Shown here: piece after piece, positions 1-7,910 of the stretch
Layout of the letters: every line of letters begins with the position of its first letter
How positions within the stretch are numbered: position 1 is the first letter of the stretch
Assembly (NCBI RefSeq): GCF_030150155.1
Contig: NZ_JASLGR010000029.1
Coordinates: 1 to 64,000 of the forward strand
Source: Nocardioides sp.
GTDB taxonomy: Bacteria; Actinomycetota; Actinomycetes; Propionibacteriales; Nocardioidaceae
Direction of reading: 5' to 3'
Length of the DNA: 64,000 bases
Position numbers and translations under genes: made by a program
The notes under the pieces: model-generated
Seen by the model: the letters and a program-made list of their open reading frames with translations, nothing else
Databases searched by the model: none
What the model was told of the DNA's origin: nothing

Positions 1-1
1 C

Positions 2-727
2 GGGAGGCGCGCGAAGAACCACCTCCTCGAGGCGAACCTCCGTCTCGTCGTCTCGCTGGCCAAGCGCTACACCGGTCGCGGGATGCTGTTCCTCGATCTG
101 ATTCAGGAGGGCAACCTCGGTCTGATCCGCGCGGTCGAGAAGTTCGACTACACCAAGGGCTACAAGTTCTCGACCTACGCCACCTGGTGGATCCGTCAGG
201 CGATCACCCGCGCGATGGCCGATCAGGCCCGCACGATCCGTATCCCGGTGCACATGGTCGAGGTGATCAACAAGCTTGCGCGTGTCCAGCGGCAGATGCT
301 CCAGGACCTGGGCCGCGAGCCCACCCCGGAGGAGCTGGCCAAGGAGCTCGACATGACCCCGGAGAAGGTCATCGAGGTCCAGAAGTACGGTCGTGAGCCG
401 ATCTCGCTGCACACCCCCCTGGGTGAGGACGGCGACTCGGAGTTCGGTGACCTGATCGAGGACTCCGAGGCCATCGTCCCGGCCGACGCGGTCTCCTTCA
501 CGCTTCTCCAGGAGCAGCTGCACGCCGTCCTCGACACGCTCTCGGAGCGTGAGGCAGGCGTGGTCTCGATGCGCTTCGGTCTGACCGACGGCCAGCCCAA
601 GACGCTCGACGAGATCGGCAAGGTCTACGGCGTGACGCGTGAGCGCATCCGCCAGATCGAGTCCAAGACGATGTCGAAGCTGCGCCACCCGTCGCGCTCG
701 CAGGTCCTGCGCGACTACCTGGACTGA
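2..727 (+). CDS. sigA: RNA polymerase primary sigma factor (SigA/HrdB), 5' end missing
   Basis: This is the C-terminal 241 residues of a group 1 sigma-70 factor, which directs RNA polymerase to housekeeping promoters. The frame is open to the left window edge, so the true start lies outside. Region 2 is visible (NLRLVVSLAKRY, then the -10 recognition helix TYATWWIRQAITRA near visible residues 61-74), followed by region 3 (EPTPEELAKELDMTPEKV). Region 4.2 is the -35 helix-turn-helix ending VTRERIRQIESK. The protein ends LRDYLD, typical of actinobacterial SigA/HrdB. A strong terminator follows. The call is secure; whether it is sigA or a close paralogue such as sigB rests on the parE/parC neighbourhood. 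Confidence 0.95.
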   Translation, partial: GRRAKNHLLEANLRLVVSLAKRYTGRGMLFLDLIQEGNLGLIRAVEKFDYTKGYKFSTYATWWIRQAITRAMADQARTIRIPVHMVEVINKLARVQRQMLQDLGREPTPEELAKELDMTPEKVIEVQKYGREPISLHTPLGEDGDSEFGDLIEDSEAIVPADAVSFTLLQEQLHAVLDTLSEREAGVVSMRFGLTDGQPKTLDEIGKVYGVTRERIRQIESKTMSKLRHPSRSQVLRDYLD

Positions 728-747
728 TCAGCCCCTGACGTCAGACA

Positions 748-782
748 CGAAGCCCCGCCCGGTTCGCCGGAGCGGGGCTTCG
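748..782 (+). terminator. intrinsic terminator after sigA
   Basis: An 11-bp perfect stem (CGAAGCCCCGC at 748-758, complement at 772-782) with a 13-nt loop lies 20 nt after the sigA stop. There is no long U-tract, as is common in high-GC actinobacteria. Confidence 0.85.
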
Positions 783-783
783 T

Positions 784-870
784 CGACTTCCGGGTTCGCC
801 ACCGCCGACTTCCGGGTTCATCACCGCCGACTTCCGGGTTCACCACCGTCGACTTCCGGGTTCGCCCCCG
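784..870 (+). repeat. 22-bp phased repeat array, 4 units (copy A)
   Basis: Four units of exactly 22 bp start at 785, 807, 829 and 851, each opening with GACTTCCGGGTTC followed by a variable CGCCACCGCC-like half. The array fills the gap between the sigA terminator and the stop of the convergent acetyltransferase gene. The same unit occurs at 7018-7237 and, inverted, at 7311-7395. Confidence 0.9.
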
Positions 871-873
871 AAC

Positions 874-1365
874 TCAGTCCAGCCTGAACCGCATCCGCGG
901 CAGAACCCGCCCCGGAACAGACCCGCTCGGCGACTCACCGACGACCTCGGCACCCTGGCTCCGGTAGAACGCCGCCGCGTCGGGATCGGCGTCGAGCAGC
1001 ACCTCGGCGTACCCGCGTCGACGGCCTTCGGCCAGGGCATGGTCGAGCAGGGTGCGACCGATGCCGAGCCCGATGTACGGCGGATCGACGAACAGCATCG
1101 CCAGCTCACCGCTCGGCGCCGGCCCGTCGAGCAGCACGAACCCGGCGACGTTCCACCGCCCGTCGTCGGAGGCTCCGTCGTCGGAGGCCCCGACCTCGGC
1201 AACCGTGACGTCACCGACCTGGGACTGACGCAGGGTGAGCTCGGCGCGGCAGACGTCCAGGAACTCCGCGGAGTAGCCCCAGTGCCCCTTCGAGCGCAGC
1301 GCCAGCGCCGAGAGCAGGTCGACCTCGGTCGGCAGGGCCGGGCGCAGCAGGACGGGCGACGTCAT
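874..1365 (-). CDS. GNAT-family N-acetyltransferase
   Basis: This 163-residue protein has a single GNAT fold, predicted to move an acetyl group from acetyl-CoA to an amine. Motif A, the pyrophosphate-binding loop, is seen as IGLGIGRTLLDHA in the second half, preceded by the strand LAMLFVDPPY and followed by the AAAFYRSQGAEVVG motif typical of the family. An acidic low-complexity patch (ASDDGASDDG) interrupts the N-terminal half. The start lies 4 nt after the stop of the upstream EamA transporter gene, so it is the last gene of a DUF456-EamA-GNAT operon. The substrate cannot be told from sequence. Confidence 0.85.
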   Translation of the reverse strand: MTSPVLLRPALPTEVDLLSALALRSKGHWGYSAEFLDVCRAELTLRQSQVGDVTVAEVGASDDGASDDGRWNVAGFVLLDGPAPSGELAMLFVDPPYIGLGIGRTLLDHALAEGRRRGYAEVLLDADPDAAAFYRSQGAEVVGESPSGSVPGRVLPRMRFRLD

Positions 1366-1369
1366 CGGG

Positions 1370-2263
1370 TCAGCCTAGAGCGACCAGGGCGACGGCCACG
1401 CCGGTCAGTCCGAGCCCGAGGGCCTGGATCTTGTGCACGTGCTCGCGCAGGATCGCCACGGCGAGCAGGACCGTCACCGCCGGATAGAGCGAGCTGAGCA
1501 CGGCTGCGACGCTGAGCATCCCGGAGTTGGCGGCGGCGAGGAAGAAGATCACCGCGGTGCCACCGAGCAGACCACCGGCGCTGGCCCACCAGTCGCTGCG
1601 TCGGGTGGGACGCCAGGCCTCGCCCAGGAACGTCGCGATCAGGGCGGTGAAGAGCGCGCCGACGGCCATCGAGAGCACCACCGGCCAGTGGCCCGCGGCC
1701 TCGGGTACCTGGGCGATGGTGGCGAAGCCGAACCCGAAGCCGACACCGGCCAGCAGGCCGAAGAGGGCGCCGGAGTCCGAGGTCGGCACCGGCGACGACC
1801 CTGAGGGGGACCCGGCAGAGTCCTCGACGCCCGCCGCCGTTGACGTCGCCGCGGCGGTCGGCGGCGCAGCAGCGACCAGGAAGACGGCCGGCAGCGCCAG
1901 CACCAGGCCGGTCCACACGATCCCGCCGGGGCGGTCCCCGTCGATCACGCCGACCAGGGCGGGCACGATCGCGCCGACGATGCCGGTGATCGGGGCGACG
2001 ACGCCCATTCGGCCGATCGCGAGGCCGTGGTAGAGCGCGACCATCCCGAGGCCCGTGCACACGCCGGAGAGGGCGCCCCACGCCAGCGAGCCGCCGGTGA
2101 GGTGGCTGGTCGTCGCCACGGAGATCACGATCGTCGCCGCCATCCCGCCGAGCTGGCTGCAGAACGCCGAGGTCCAGGCAGGGATCTTGGTGCTCACCAC
2201 CCCGCCGATGAAGTCCGAGGTCCCGTAACACAGGGCCGAGAGCAGAGCGAAGAGGACACTCAC
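1370..2263 (-). CDS. EamA/DMT-superfamily transporter
   Basis: This 297-residue integral membrane protein has about ten hydrophobic segments in two repeated halves, the layout of the EamA drug/metabolite transporter family. The N-terminus (FALLSALCYGTSDFIGG) matches the first EamA helix. A low-complexity Ser/Ala/Gly-rich linker near residues 140-160 separates the halves. Family members export amino acids, nucleosides or other small molecules; the cargo here is unknown. Its start overlaps the stop of the upstream DUF456 gene by 4 nt (ATGA), indicating translational coupling. Confidence 0.85.
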   Translation of the reverse strand: MSVLFALLSALCYGTSDFIGGVVSTKIPAWTSAFCSQLGGMAATIVISVATTSHLTGGSLAWGALSGVCTGLGMVALYHGLAIGRMGVVAPITGIVGAIVPALVGVIDGDRPGGIVWTGLVLALPAVFLVAAAPPTAAATSTAAGVEDSAGSPSGSSPVPTSDSGALFGLLAGVGFGFGFATIAQVPEAAGHWPVVLSMAVGALFTALIATFLGEAWRPTRRSDWWASAGGLLGGTAVIFFLAAANSGMLSVAAVLSSLYPAVTVLLAVAILREHVHKIQALGLGLTGVAVALVALG

Positions 2264-2739
2264 GTGACTACCACCATTCCAGTCAGGGTGACCGCCACAG
2301 CGAGCGCCGCGACGGAAAGCTCGATGAGGAGTGATAGGCCCGCCGCCTTGAGGGCGACGAACGTTGACGAGGTGGCCTCACCAGCACCCAGTCGTACCAC
2401 CTCGGCGATCCACACGCCGAGAACGAAACCGAGCACCAGACCGATGACCGGGATCACGAAGAACCCCACCACACCGACCCCGAGGCCGATCAACTGGGTC
2501 CGGCCCGGGATGCCTGCGTCGGCGAGCCGGCGGCCCGGGACGACGTACTTCACGACCATGCCGGCGACCAGGAGGGCCAGCGCCACCGAGGTGAAGATCC
2601 AGGCCCGGCCGTCGTCGGCCTGGAGGGCCCAGACCACCGTGGCGGCGGCGATGATCAGGCTGCCGGGCACGACCAGGGCGACGATGCCGCACAGTCCGAG
2701 CAGCATGGTGAGGAGCAGCAGGACTTCGACGCCGGTCAT
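2260..2739 (-). CDS. DUF456 family membrane protein
   Basis: A 159-residue membrane protein with four to five hydrophobic helices and small-residue motifs (PGSLIIAAATVVWAL, GIPGRTQLIGLGVGVVG) characteristic of DUF456. The function of the family is unknown; members are small Gly-rich inner membrane proteins. It is the first gene of a three-gene minus-strand operon and overlaps the following EamA transporter gene by 4 nt. The start codon follows a short intergenic tract containing a 14-bp tandem repeat. Confidence 0.8.
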   Translation of the reverse strand: MTGVEVLLLLTMLLGLCGIVALVVPGSLIIAAATVVWALQADDGRAWIFTSVALALLVAGMVVKYVVPGRRLADAGIPGRTQLIGLGVGVVGFFVIPVIGLVLGFVLGVWIAEVVRLGAGEATSSTFVALKAAGLSLLIELSVAALAVAVTLTGMVVVT

Positions 2740-2761
2740 GAGGGCAACCTAGTCTCGGTCG

Positions 2762-2795
2762 ACCGACCTGACCCGACCGACCTGACCCGACCGAC
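2762..2795. repeat. 14-bp tandem repeat, about 2.4 units
   Basis: ACCGACCTGACCCG is repeated perfectly at 2762-2775 and 2776-2789, followed by a partial third copy. It lies between the DUF456 start and the terminator of the next minus-strand gene. It is probably a simple slippage repeat. Confidence 0.75.
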
Positions 2796-2810
2796 CCCGG
2801 AAACGACGAA

Positions 2811-2832
2811 GCCCCGGCCGCAAGGCCGGGGC
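2811..2832 (-). terminator. intrinsic terminator after DUF7455 gene
   Basis: A perfect 9-bp GC stem (GCCCCGGCC / GGCCGGGGC) with a GCAA tetraloop lies 20 nt beyond the stop of the minus-strand gene at 2852. Confidence 0.8.
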
Positions 2833-2851
2833 AACGTGTCGAGGGGAGCGC

Positions 2852-3079
2852 TCAGTCGACGATCGGGCGCTTCTCGGTGAGCTTGTGGGTCTCGTCGACG
2901 ACGTTCGCGGCGAGCTCCTTGATCTTGTCACCGTGCTCGCGGGCGTGGTGGGCGCAGAACAGCAGCTCTCCGCCGGACTGGAGCTCAACGCGGAGGTAGG
3001 CCTGGGCTCCACAGCGATCGCACCGATCGGCGGCGGTCAGTGCGGGGCTGGGGGCAACGGCGGTGGTCGCAGTGCTCAT
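2852..3079 (-). CDS. DUF7455 small zinc-ribbon-like protein
   Basis: A 75-residue protein beginning MSTATTAVAP. A longer frame reaches 3154, but the internal ATG has a GAGG sequence about ten bases upstream and fits the family length. One CDRCGAQAY knuckle and a later CAHHAREH pair suggest a single zinc site. The C-terminal half is charged and helical (KIKELAANVVDETHKL). Such small proteins are recurrently found next to sigA/parE in actinobacteria; the function is not known. It is transcribed divergently from parE. Confidence 0.75.
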   Translation of the reverse strand: MSTATTAVAPSPALTAADRCDRCGAQAYLRVELQSGGELLFCAHHAREHGDKIKELAANVVDETHKLTEKRPIVD

Positions 3080-3333
3080 TTCGGGCCTCATTTCTGTCTC
3101 GGTGACTAGTGCAACGTAGCGGGGGGAACCAAGATTCCCGACTCTGCGTGTCACCTCTCACATCATCCAATCATGGACTGACACTCGAGACATCGGCATT
3201 TCGGCCTGTGAACTTCGCTCCTTGTGGGTAGTGCCGCGCTACCGGTCGTCTCGTTCACCCTCCAACCTAGTCGGCCGTTCAACGCGCGTGCCTCCACACC
3301 GGATCGGCGTGTCGCGGGTAGATTTGGACGACC

Positions 3334-5394
3334 ATGAGCGACACGTACAACGCCGCGCACCTGCTCGTCCTGGAGGGCCTGGAGGCGGTTCGCAAACGAC
3401 CCGGCATGTACATCGGGTCCACCGACACCCGCGGCCTGATGCACTGCGTCTGGGAGATCATCGACAACGGCGTCGACGAGGCCCTGGCGGGCTTCGCCGG
3501 CCGCGTCGAGGTGACGCTGCACGCCGACGGCTCGGTCGAGGTGTACGACGACGGGCGCGGCATCCCGACGGACAAGGAGCCCAAGACCGGGCTCACCGGC
3601 GTCGAGGTCGTGGCGACGAAGCTGCACGCGGGCGGGAAGTTCGGCGGGTCGTCGTACGCCGCCACCGGTGGTCTGCACGGTGTCGGCCTTTCGGTGGTCA
3701 ACGCGCTCAGCTCGCGGATGGACATCGACGTCGACCGGTCGCCGGCCCGGCAGGGGATCAGCTTCCAGCGCGGTGTGCCCGGTGTCTTCGACGGCGCCGA
3801 GCCCGACGCCGGCTTCACCCCGGCCAACGGCCTGACCCGCAAGGGCGGCCGGGTCGCGAAGGGCAAGTCCGGCACCCTGGTCCGGTTCTGGCCCGACCGT
3901 CAGATCTTCACTCGTGACGCGGGTTTCGTCTGGGACGACCTGGTCGGTCGCGCCCGGCAGACGTCGTTCATCGTGCCCGGCCTCGAGCTGGTGCTGCGCG
4001 ACCTGCGCGGCGAGCTGCCGGTGGAGGAGAAGTTCCTGCACGCAGGCGGCATCGGCGAGTTCGTCGACTTCCTCTCCACCGGCAACGCGGTCACCGAGGT
4101 GCTGCGGCTGCAGGGCTCGGACAACTTCACCGAGACCGTGCCGATGCTCGACGACAAGGGCCACATGACGCCCCAGGACGTCGAGCGGACCCTGGGCGTC
4201 GACGTGGCGCTGCGCTGGGTGGACGGCTACGACACCGTGATGAAGTCCTTCGTCAACGTGATCGCCACCCCCAAGGGCGGCACCCATGTCTCGGGCTTCG
4301 AGGGCGCGCTGAAGAAGACCTTCAACGACGCCATGCGCGCCGCCAAGGTGCTCAAGGTCAACGACCCCGACATCACCACCGAGGACGCCCTGGAGGGTCT
4401 GACCGCCGTCGTCACGGTGCGGCTGGCCGAGCCGCAGTTCGAGGGCCAGACCAAGGAGATCCTCGGCACCCCGGCCGCCCGCTCCGCGGTCCGCAAGGTC
4501 GTCGCCGCTGAGCTCAAGACCTTCCTGACCTCGACGAAGGCCAAGGAGAAGGCCCAGGCCAAGCTGGTGATGGAGAAGGTCTACGGCGCTGCCAAGACCC
4601 GCATCGCTGCCCGTCAGCACAAGGAGACCCAGCGCCGCAAGAACGCCCTGGAGTCCAGCGCCCTGCCCGCCAAGCTCGCGGACTGCCGCGCGGCCGACAA
4701 CGAGCGCACCGAGCTCTTCATCGTCGAGGGTGACTCCGCGCTCGGCACCGCCAAGATGGCGCGCAACTCCGAGTTCCAGGCGCTGCTGCCGATCCGCGGC
4801 AAGATCCTCAACGTCCAGCGGGCCTCGGTCGCCGACATGCTGAAGAACGCCGAGTGCTCCTCGATCATCCAGGTCGTCGGCGCCGGTTCGGGTCGGACCT
4901 TCGACCTCGACGCAGCGCGCTACGGCAAGGTCATCTTCATGGCCGACGCCGACGCCGACGGTGCCCACATCCGCACCCTGTTGGCCACCCTCTTCATGAA
5001 GTACATGCCCGAGATGGTCAAGGCCGGCCGGATCTACAGTGCCGTGCCGCCACTGCACCGGATCGAGCTCTCCAACCCCAAGAAGGGGATGGAGAAGTAC
5101 ATCTACACGTACTCCGACGACGAGCTGCAGCGCAAGCTCGCCGAGCTGAAGAAGAAGAACATCAACGTCAAGGGCTCCCCGCAGCGCTACAAGGGCCTGG
5201 GCGAGATGGATGCCGACCAGCTGGCCGAGACCACGATGGACCCACGCCACCGCACCCTGCGTCGCCTCACCGTCGACGACGCCGAGGCGGCCGGCAGGAT
5301 CTTCGAGCTCCTGATGGGCACCGACGTGGCCCCGCGCAAGGAGTTCATCACCGCCGGAGCCAGCCAGCTCTCCGACACCGATCTCGACTTCTAG
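3334..5394 (+). CDS. parE: DNA topoisomerase IV (type IIA) subunit B
   Basis: This 686-residue ATPase subunit of a type IIA topoisomerase powers strand passage for decatenation or supercoiling with the subunit A encoded at 10319-12763. The GHKL ATP-binding site is seen as EIIDNGVDEAL (about residues 42-52), DDGRGIP and GGLHGVGLSVVNA. The TOPRIM metal site is EGDSA at residues 465-469 and DADADG at 538-543. The C-terminus ends SDTDLDF. The length fits ParE rather than full GyrB. Actinobacteria carry gyrB/gyrA near dnaA and this second pair beside sigA, so parE is preferred on context; published annotations of homologues vary between gyrB and parE. Confidence 0.93.
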   Translation: MSDTYNAAHLLVLEGLEAVRKRPGMYIGSTDTRGLMHCVWEIIDNGVDEALAGFAGRVEVTLHADGSVEVYDDGRGIPTDKEPKTGLTGVEVVATKLHAGGKFGGSSYAATGGLHGVGLSVVNALSSRMDIDVDRSPARQGISFQRGVPGVFDGAEPDAGFTPANGLTRKGGRVAKGKSGTLVRFWPDRQIFTRDAGFVWDDLVGRARQTSFIVPGLELVLRDLRGELPVEEKFLHAGGIGEFVDFLSTGNAVTEVLRLQGSDNFTETVPMLDDKGHMTPQDVERTLGVDVALRWVDGYDTVMKSFVNVIATPKGGTHVSGFEGALKKTFNDAMRAAKVLKVNDPDITTEDALEGLTAVVTVRLAEPQFEGQTKEILGTPAARSAVRKVVAAELKTFLTSTKAKEKAQAKLVMEKVYGAAKTRIAARQHKETQRRKNALESSALPAKLADCRAADNERTELFIVEGDSALGTAKMARNSEFQALLPIRGKILNVQRASVADMLKNAECSSIIQVVGAGSGRTFDLDAARYGKVIFMADADADGAHIRTLLATLFMKYMPEMVKAGRIYSAVPPLHRIELSNPKKGMEKYIYTYSDDELQRKLAELKKKNINVKGSPQRYKGLGEMDADQLAETTMDPRHRTLRRLTVDDAEAAGRIFELLMGTDVAPRKEFITAGASQLSDTDLDF

Positions 5395-5403
5395 GAGTCG
5401 ACG

Positions 5404-5793
5404 ATGACTGATCAGAAGGCACGGCGGATGGCCGTCGCCAAGGCCTTCCGTGAGCACAAGATCCCGTTGCGCAAGGGGCACTGGAAGATCCAGGGCACCG
5501 AGGTGGTGTGGTGGGTGAACCTGCGCTCGGATTCGCCGCTGCCCACGGCGGCGCTCGGCTTCGAGATCGGTGCCTGGGTCGCCGGTGCCGGCCCTGAGCC
5601 CGAAGGCGGCGCGATCGACTGCCCGCTGCTGGCCGACCAAGCCCTCGGTGCCGACCCCGCCGCCCAGACGGCGGCGCTGGTCGCCCAGCTCCAGGCGATC
5701 GGCACCGTGGCCGAGCTGGACGCTGCCGTCGATGCCGACGCGTTCCCCGAGGCCTACCTGGATGCGACGCTGCGGGAGATCCTGGGACGATAG
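5404..5793 (+). CDS. conserved hypothetical protein downstream of parE
   Basis: This 129-residue protein starts 9 nt after the parE stop and ends 4 nt before the purT start, so all three are probably co-transcribed. It is soluble, with no signal peptide or membrane helix. It has a basic N-terminus (DQKARRMAVAKAFREHKIPLRKGHW) containing tryptophans and an acidic Ala-rich C-terminal half. I do not recognise the family. A role in DNA or nucleotide metabolism would be guesswork from position alone. Confidence 0.65.
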   Translation: MTDQKARRMAVAKAFREHKIPLRKGHWKIQGTEVVWWVNLRSDSPLPTAALGFEIGAWVAGAGPEPEGGAIDCPLLADQALGADPAAQTAALVAQLQAIGTVAELDAAVDADAFPEAYLDATLREILGR

Positions 5794-5797
5794 CGGG

Positions 5798-7015
5798 GTG
5801 AACATCGGCACCCCGCTCTCGGCCTCCTCCACCACCGCACTCCTGCTCGGCTCCGGCGAGCTCGGCAAGGAGGTGGTCATCGAGCTGCAACGGCTCGGCG
5901 TGGAGACCGTCGCCGTCGATCGGTACGCCGACGCGCCGGCGATGCAGGTAGCCCACCGGTCCCACGTGATCGACATGCAGGACCCGGTGGCGCTGCGTGA
6001 GCTGCTGCTGGCCGAGAGGCCCGACGTGGTGATCCCCGAGATCGAGGCGATCGCGACCTCGGTGCTGGCCGAGCTGGAGGCAGCGGGCCAGGTGCGGGTA
6101 GCCCCGACCGCGCAGGCCACGGTGCTCACCATGAACCGTGAGGGCATCCGCCGGCTCGCCGCGGAGACGCTGGGCGTGCCCACGTCGCCGTACGCCTTCG
6201 TCGACAGCCTGGAGGAGTTCCGCGCCGCCGCCGACGAGCTCGGCTGGCCGGTCGTGATCAAGCCGGTGATGTCGTCCTCGGGCAAGGGCCAGTCGGTGGT
6301 CAGGAGCGCTGCCGACGTCGAGGCGGCGTGGGAGTTCGCCCAGACCGGTGGCCGCGGCTCGCAGTCGGCGCGCTGCATCGTGGAGGGGTTCGTCGCCTTC
6401 GACACCGAGATCACGCTGCTGACCGTTCGCCACGTCGACGGCACCACGTTCCTCGACCCGATCTTCCACCGCCAGGTCGACGGCGACTACGCCGAGTCGT
6501 GGCAGGAGCCAGCCGGTACGGCGTTCGGGTGGCTGTCGGCGGCCCAGGAGGTCGCCGGTGCTGTCACCGAGGCGCTCGGCGGCTGGGGGCTGTTCGGGGT
6601 CGAGCTGTTCATCCGCGGCGACGAGGTGATCTTCAGCGAGGTCTCCCCGCGCCCGCACGACACCGGCCTGGTGACGCTGGTGAGCCAGGACGTCAGCGAG
6701 TTCGGCCTGCACGCCCGCGCGGTGCTCGGCCTGCCGGTCGCCGTCACCCGCTGGCCTGGCGCTGCAGCGTCGTGGCCGATCAAGGTGCACGGCTCCGGGG
6801 TGCCGTCCTTCGCCGGCCTGGCGGACGCCTATGCCCTCGACCCGAGCGTCCAGGTCCGGCTCTTCGGCAAGCCCCGCGTCGATGGCGAGCGCCGGGTAGC
6901 GGTCACCCTGGTCCGGGGTGCGGCCTCGGGCACCGACGGCGCGCCGGCGGCGGCAGGTACGGCCCGGGCGCTGGCCAAGGCAGCCGCTGAGGCGATCACG
7001 GTCACCCTGGCCTAG
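5798..7015 (+). CDS. purT: formate-dependent phosphoribosylglycinamide formyltransferase
   Basis: PurT uses formate and ATP to formylate GAR to FGAR, the third step of purine synthesis, independently of folate. The 405-residue protein has an N-terminal pre-ATP-grasp domain (LLLGSGELGKEVVIELQRLG) and an ATP-grasp core (PVVIKPVMSSSGKGQSVV). It also has ELFIRGDEVIFSEVSPRPHD, the metal/ATP end of the fold, and a C-terminal barrel. The GTG at 5798 is chosen because VNIGTPLS matches the usual PurT N-terminus; a longer open frame to 5570 overlaps the preceding gene. The 22-bp repeat array begins 2 nt after its stop. Confidence 0.93.
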   Translation: MNIGTPLSASSTTALLLGSGELGKEVVIELQRLGVETVAVDRYADAPAMQVAHRSHVIDMQDPVALRELLLAERPDVVIPEIEAIATSVLAELEAAGQVRVAPTAQATVLTMNREGIRRLAAETLGVPTSPYAFVDSLEEFRAAADELGWPVVIKPVMSSSGKGQSVVRSAADVEAAWEFAQTGGRGSQSARCIVEGFVAFDTEITLLTVRHVDGTTFLDPIFHRQVDGDYAESWQEPAGTAFGWLSAAQEVAGAVTEALGGWGLFGVELFIRGDEVIFSEVSPRPHDTGLVTLVSQDVSEFGLHARAVLGLPVAVTRWPGAAASWPIKVHGSGVPSFAGLADAYALDPSVQVRLFGKPRVDGERRVAVTLVRGAASGTDGAPAAAGTARALAKAAAEAITVTLA

Positions 7016-7017
7016 CC

Positions 7018-7237
7018 GACTTCCGGGTTCACCACGCCCGACTTCCGGGTTCGCCACGCGCGACTTCCGGGTTCGCCACGCCCGAGTTCCGGGTTCGCCA
7101 CGCGCGACTTCCGGGTTCGCCACGCCCGAGTTCCGGGTTCGCCACGCGCGAGTTCTGGGTTCGCCACGTGCGAGTTCTGGGTTCGCCACGTGCGAGTTCC
7201 GGGTTCACCACCGGCGACCTCCGGGTTGTCCACCAGA
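7018..7237 (+). repeat. 22-bp phased repeat array, 10 units (copy B)
   Basis: Ten units of exactly 22 bp start at 7018, 7040, 7062 and so on to 7216, beginning 2 nt after the purT stop. Each opens GA(C/G)TT(C)(C/T)GGGTTC and continues with a CGCCACGCCC-like half. Divergence is concentrated at the third base (GACTTC or GAGTTC) and in the later units. The reverse strand can be read as a spurious repetitive peptide (NPEVARGEPGTRAWRT), because three 22-bp units restore the frame. Confidence 0.92.
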
Positions 7238-7255
7238 GCCTTGGCGCCAGTACGA

Positions 7256-7301
7256 CGAAGTCCCGCCCTGCGCATGATGAGACGCGCGGGGCGGGACTTC
7301 G
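7256..7301. terminator. bidirectional terminator between purT and carbonic anhydrase
   Basis: A 13-bp perfect stem (CGAAGTCCCGCCC at 7256-7268, complement at 7289-7301) with a 20-nt loop sits between two repeat arrays of opposite orientation. It can serve both convergent genes. Confidence 0.8.
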
Positions 7302-7310
7302 GACGTGAGT

Positions 7311-7395
7311 AACCCGGATCTCGATGGGGAGAAAGCCGGATCTCGGCGGTGGTGAACCCGGATCTCGGCGGTGGTGAACCCGGAAGTCGGCGGAT
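7311..7395 (-). repeat. 22-bp phased repeat array, 4 inverted units (copy C)
   Basis: Four units in the minus orientation start at 7311, 7333, 7355 and 7377 on the plus strand (AACCCGGATCTCGG-like, last unit AACCCGGAAGTCGG). Read on the minus strand, the first unit follows the carbonic anhydrase stop directly. The unit therefore has the same orientation relative to the preceding gene as copies A and B. Confidence 0.9.
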
Positions 7396-7901
7396 CAGAT
7401 CTTCTGCGAGATGAGGCCGGAGTCAACGTCGTAGACGAAGCCGCCGACCAGGGCGCGGTCGCCGATCAGGGGGTGCGAGGTGACCTTGTGGACGTCCTCG
7501 CCCAGGGCGCGGAGCTGGTCCTCGACGACGTGGAAGGGCTGCCAGGAGGCGTCGACGCCGGCGGACTTCTCGACCCGCTCGCGGATCTCGGCCTCGGTGC
7601 TGCTGGCCACGGCACAGCGGGTGTGCGGCACGATCAGGATGCGGTTGACGTTGAGCAGGTGGACGCCGAGGATCAGCGCCTCCATCGCCTGCGGCGTCAC
7701 GCGGCCACCGGGGTTGCGGAAGATCTTCGCGTCACCGGGCTTCAGGCCGAGCATGTTGAGCGGGTCGATCCGGGAGTCCATGCAGGTCACGATCGCCACG
7801 CCCGCGTGGGCGACACCGTCGAAGCCGCTGAGCGGGAAGTCGGAGGCGTAGGTGGCGTTGGCACCGAGCAGATCGTCGAAGTTTCTCACCGAAGAATCCA
7901 T
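7395..7901 (-). CDS. beta-class carbonic anhydrase
   Basis: This enzyme interconverts CO2 and bicarbonate in the cytoplasm. The 168-residue protein has all four canonical beta-CA residues: zinc ligands C40, H93 and C96 and the D42-R44 dyad, in VTCMDSR and PHTRCA. It also has the FRNPGGRVT active-site loop. Its short length matches the small actinobacterial beta-CA type, such as mycobacterial Rv1284. It starts 9 nt downstream of the MFS transporter gene in a probable parC-lipoprotein-MFS-CA transcription unit. The repeat array and terminator lie directly after it. Confidence 0.92.
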   Translation of the reverse strand: MDSSVRNFDDLLGANATYASDFPLSGFDGVAHAGVAIVTCMDSRIDPLNMLGLKPGDAKIFRNPGGRVTPQAMEALILGVHLLNVNRILIVPHTRCAVASSTEAEIRERVEKSAGVDASWQPFHVVEDQLRALGEDVHKVTSHPLIGDRALVGGFVYDVDSGLISQKI

Positions 7902-7910
7902 AGCCCGACC

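Noticed and set aside
1362..2231. Second long minus-strand frame within the EamA gene
   Set aside because: Arg/Gly-rich out-of-frame shadow; the overlapping frame has proper membrane helices.
3163..7189. Very long minus-strand frames opposite parE and purT
   Set aside because: These are shadows of real plus-strand genes caused by high third-position GC; the peptides have no family features and run through the repeats.
7012..7275. Minus-strand frames encoding repetitive NPEVARGEP-type peptides
   Set aside because: Three 22-bp units restore the reading frame by chance (66 bp = 22 codons). The repeat lies between convergent genes, and base changes do not favour silent positions.
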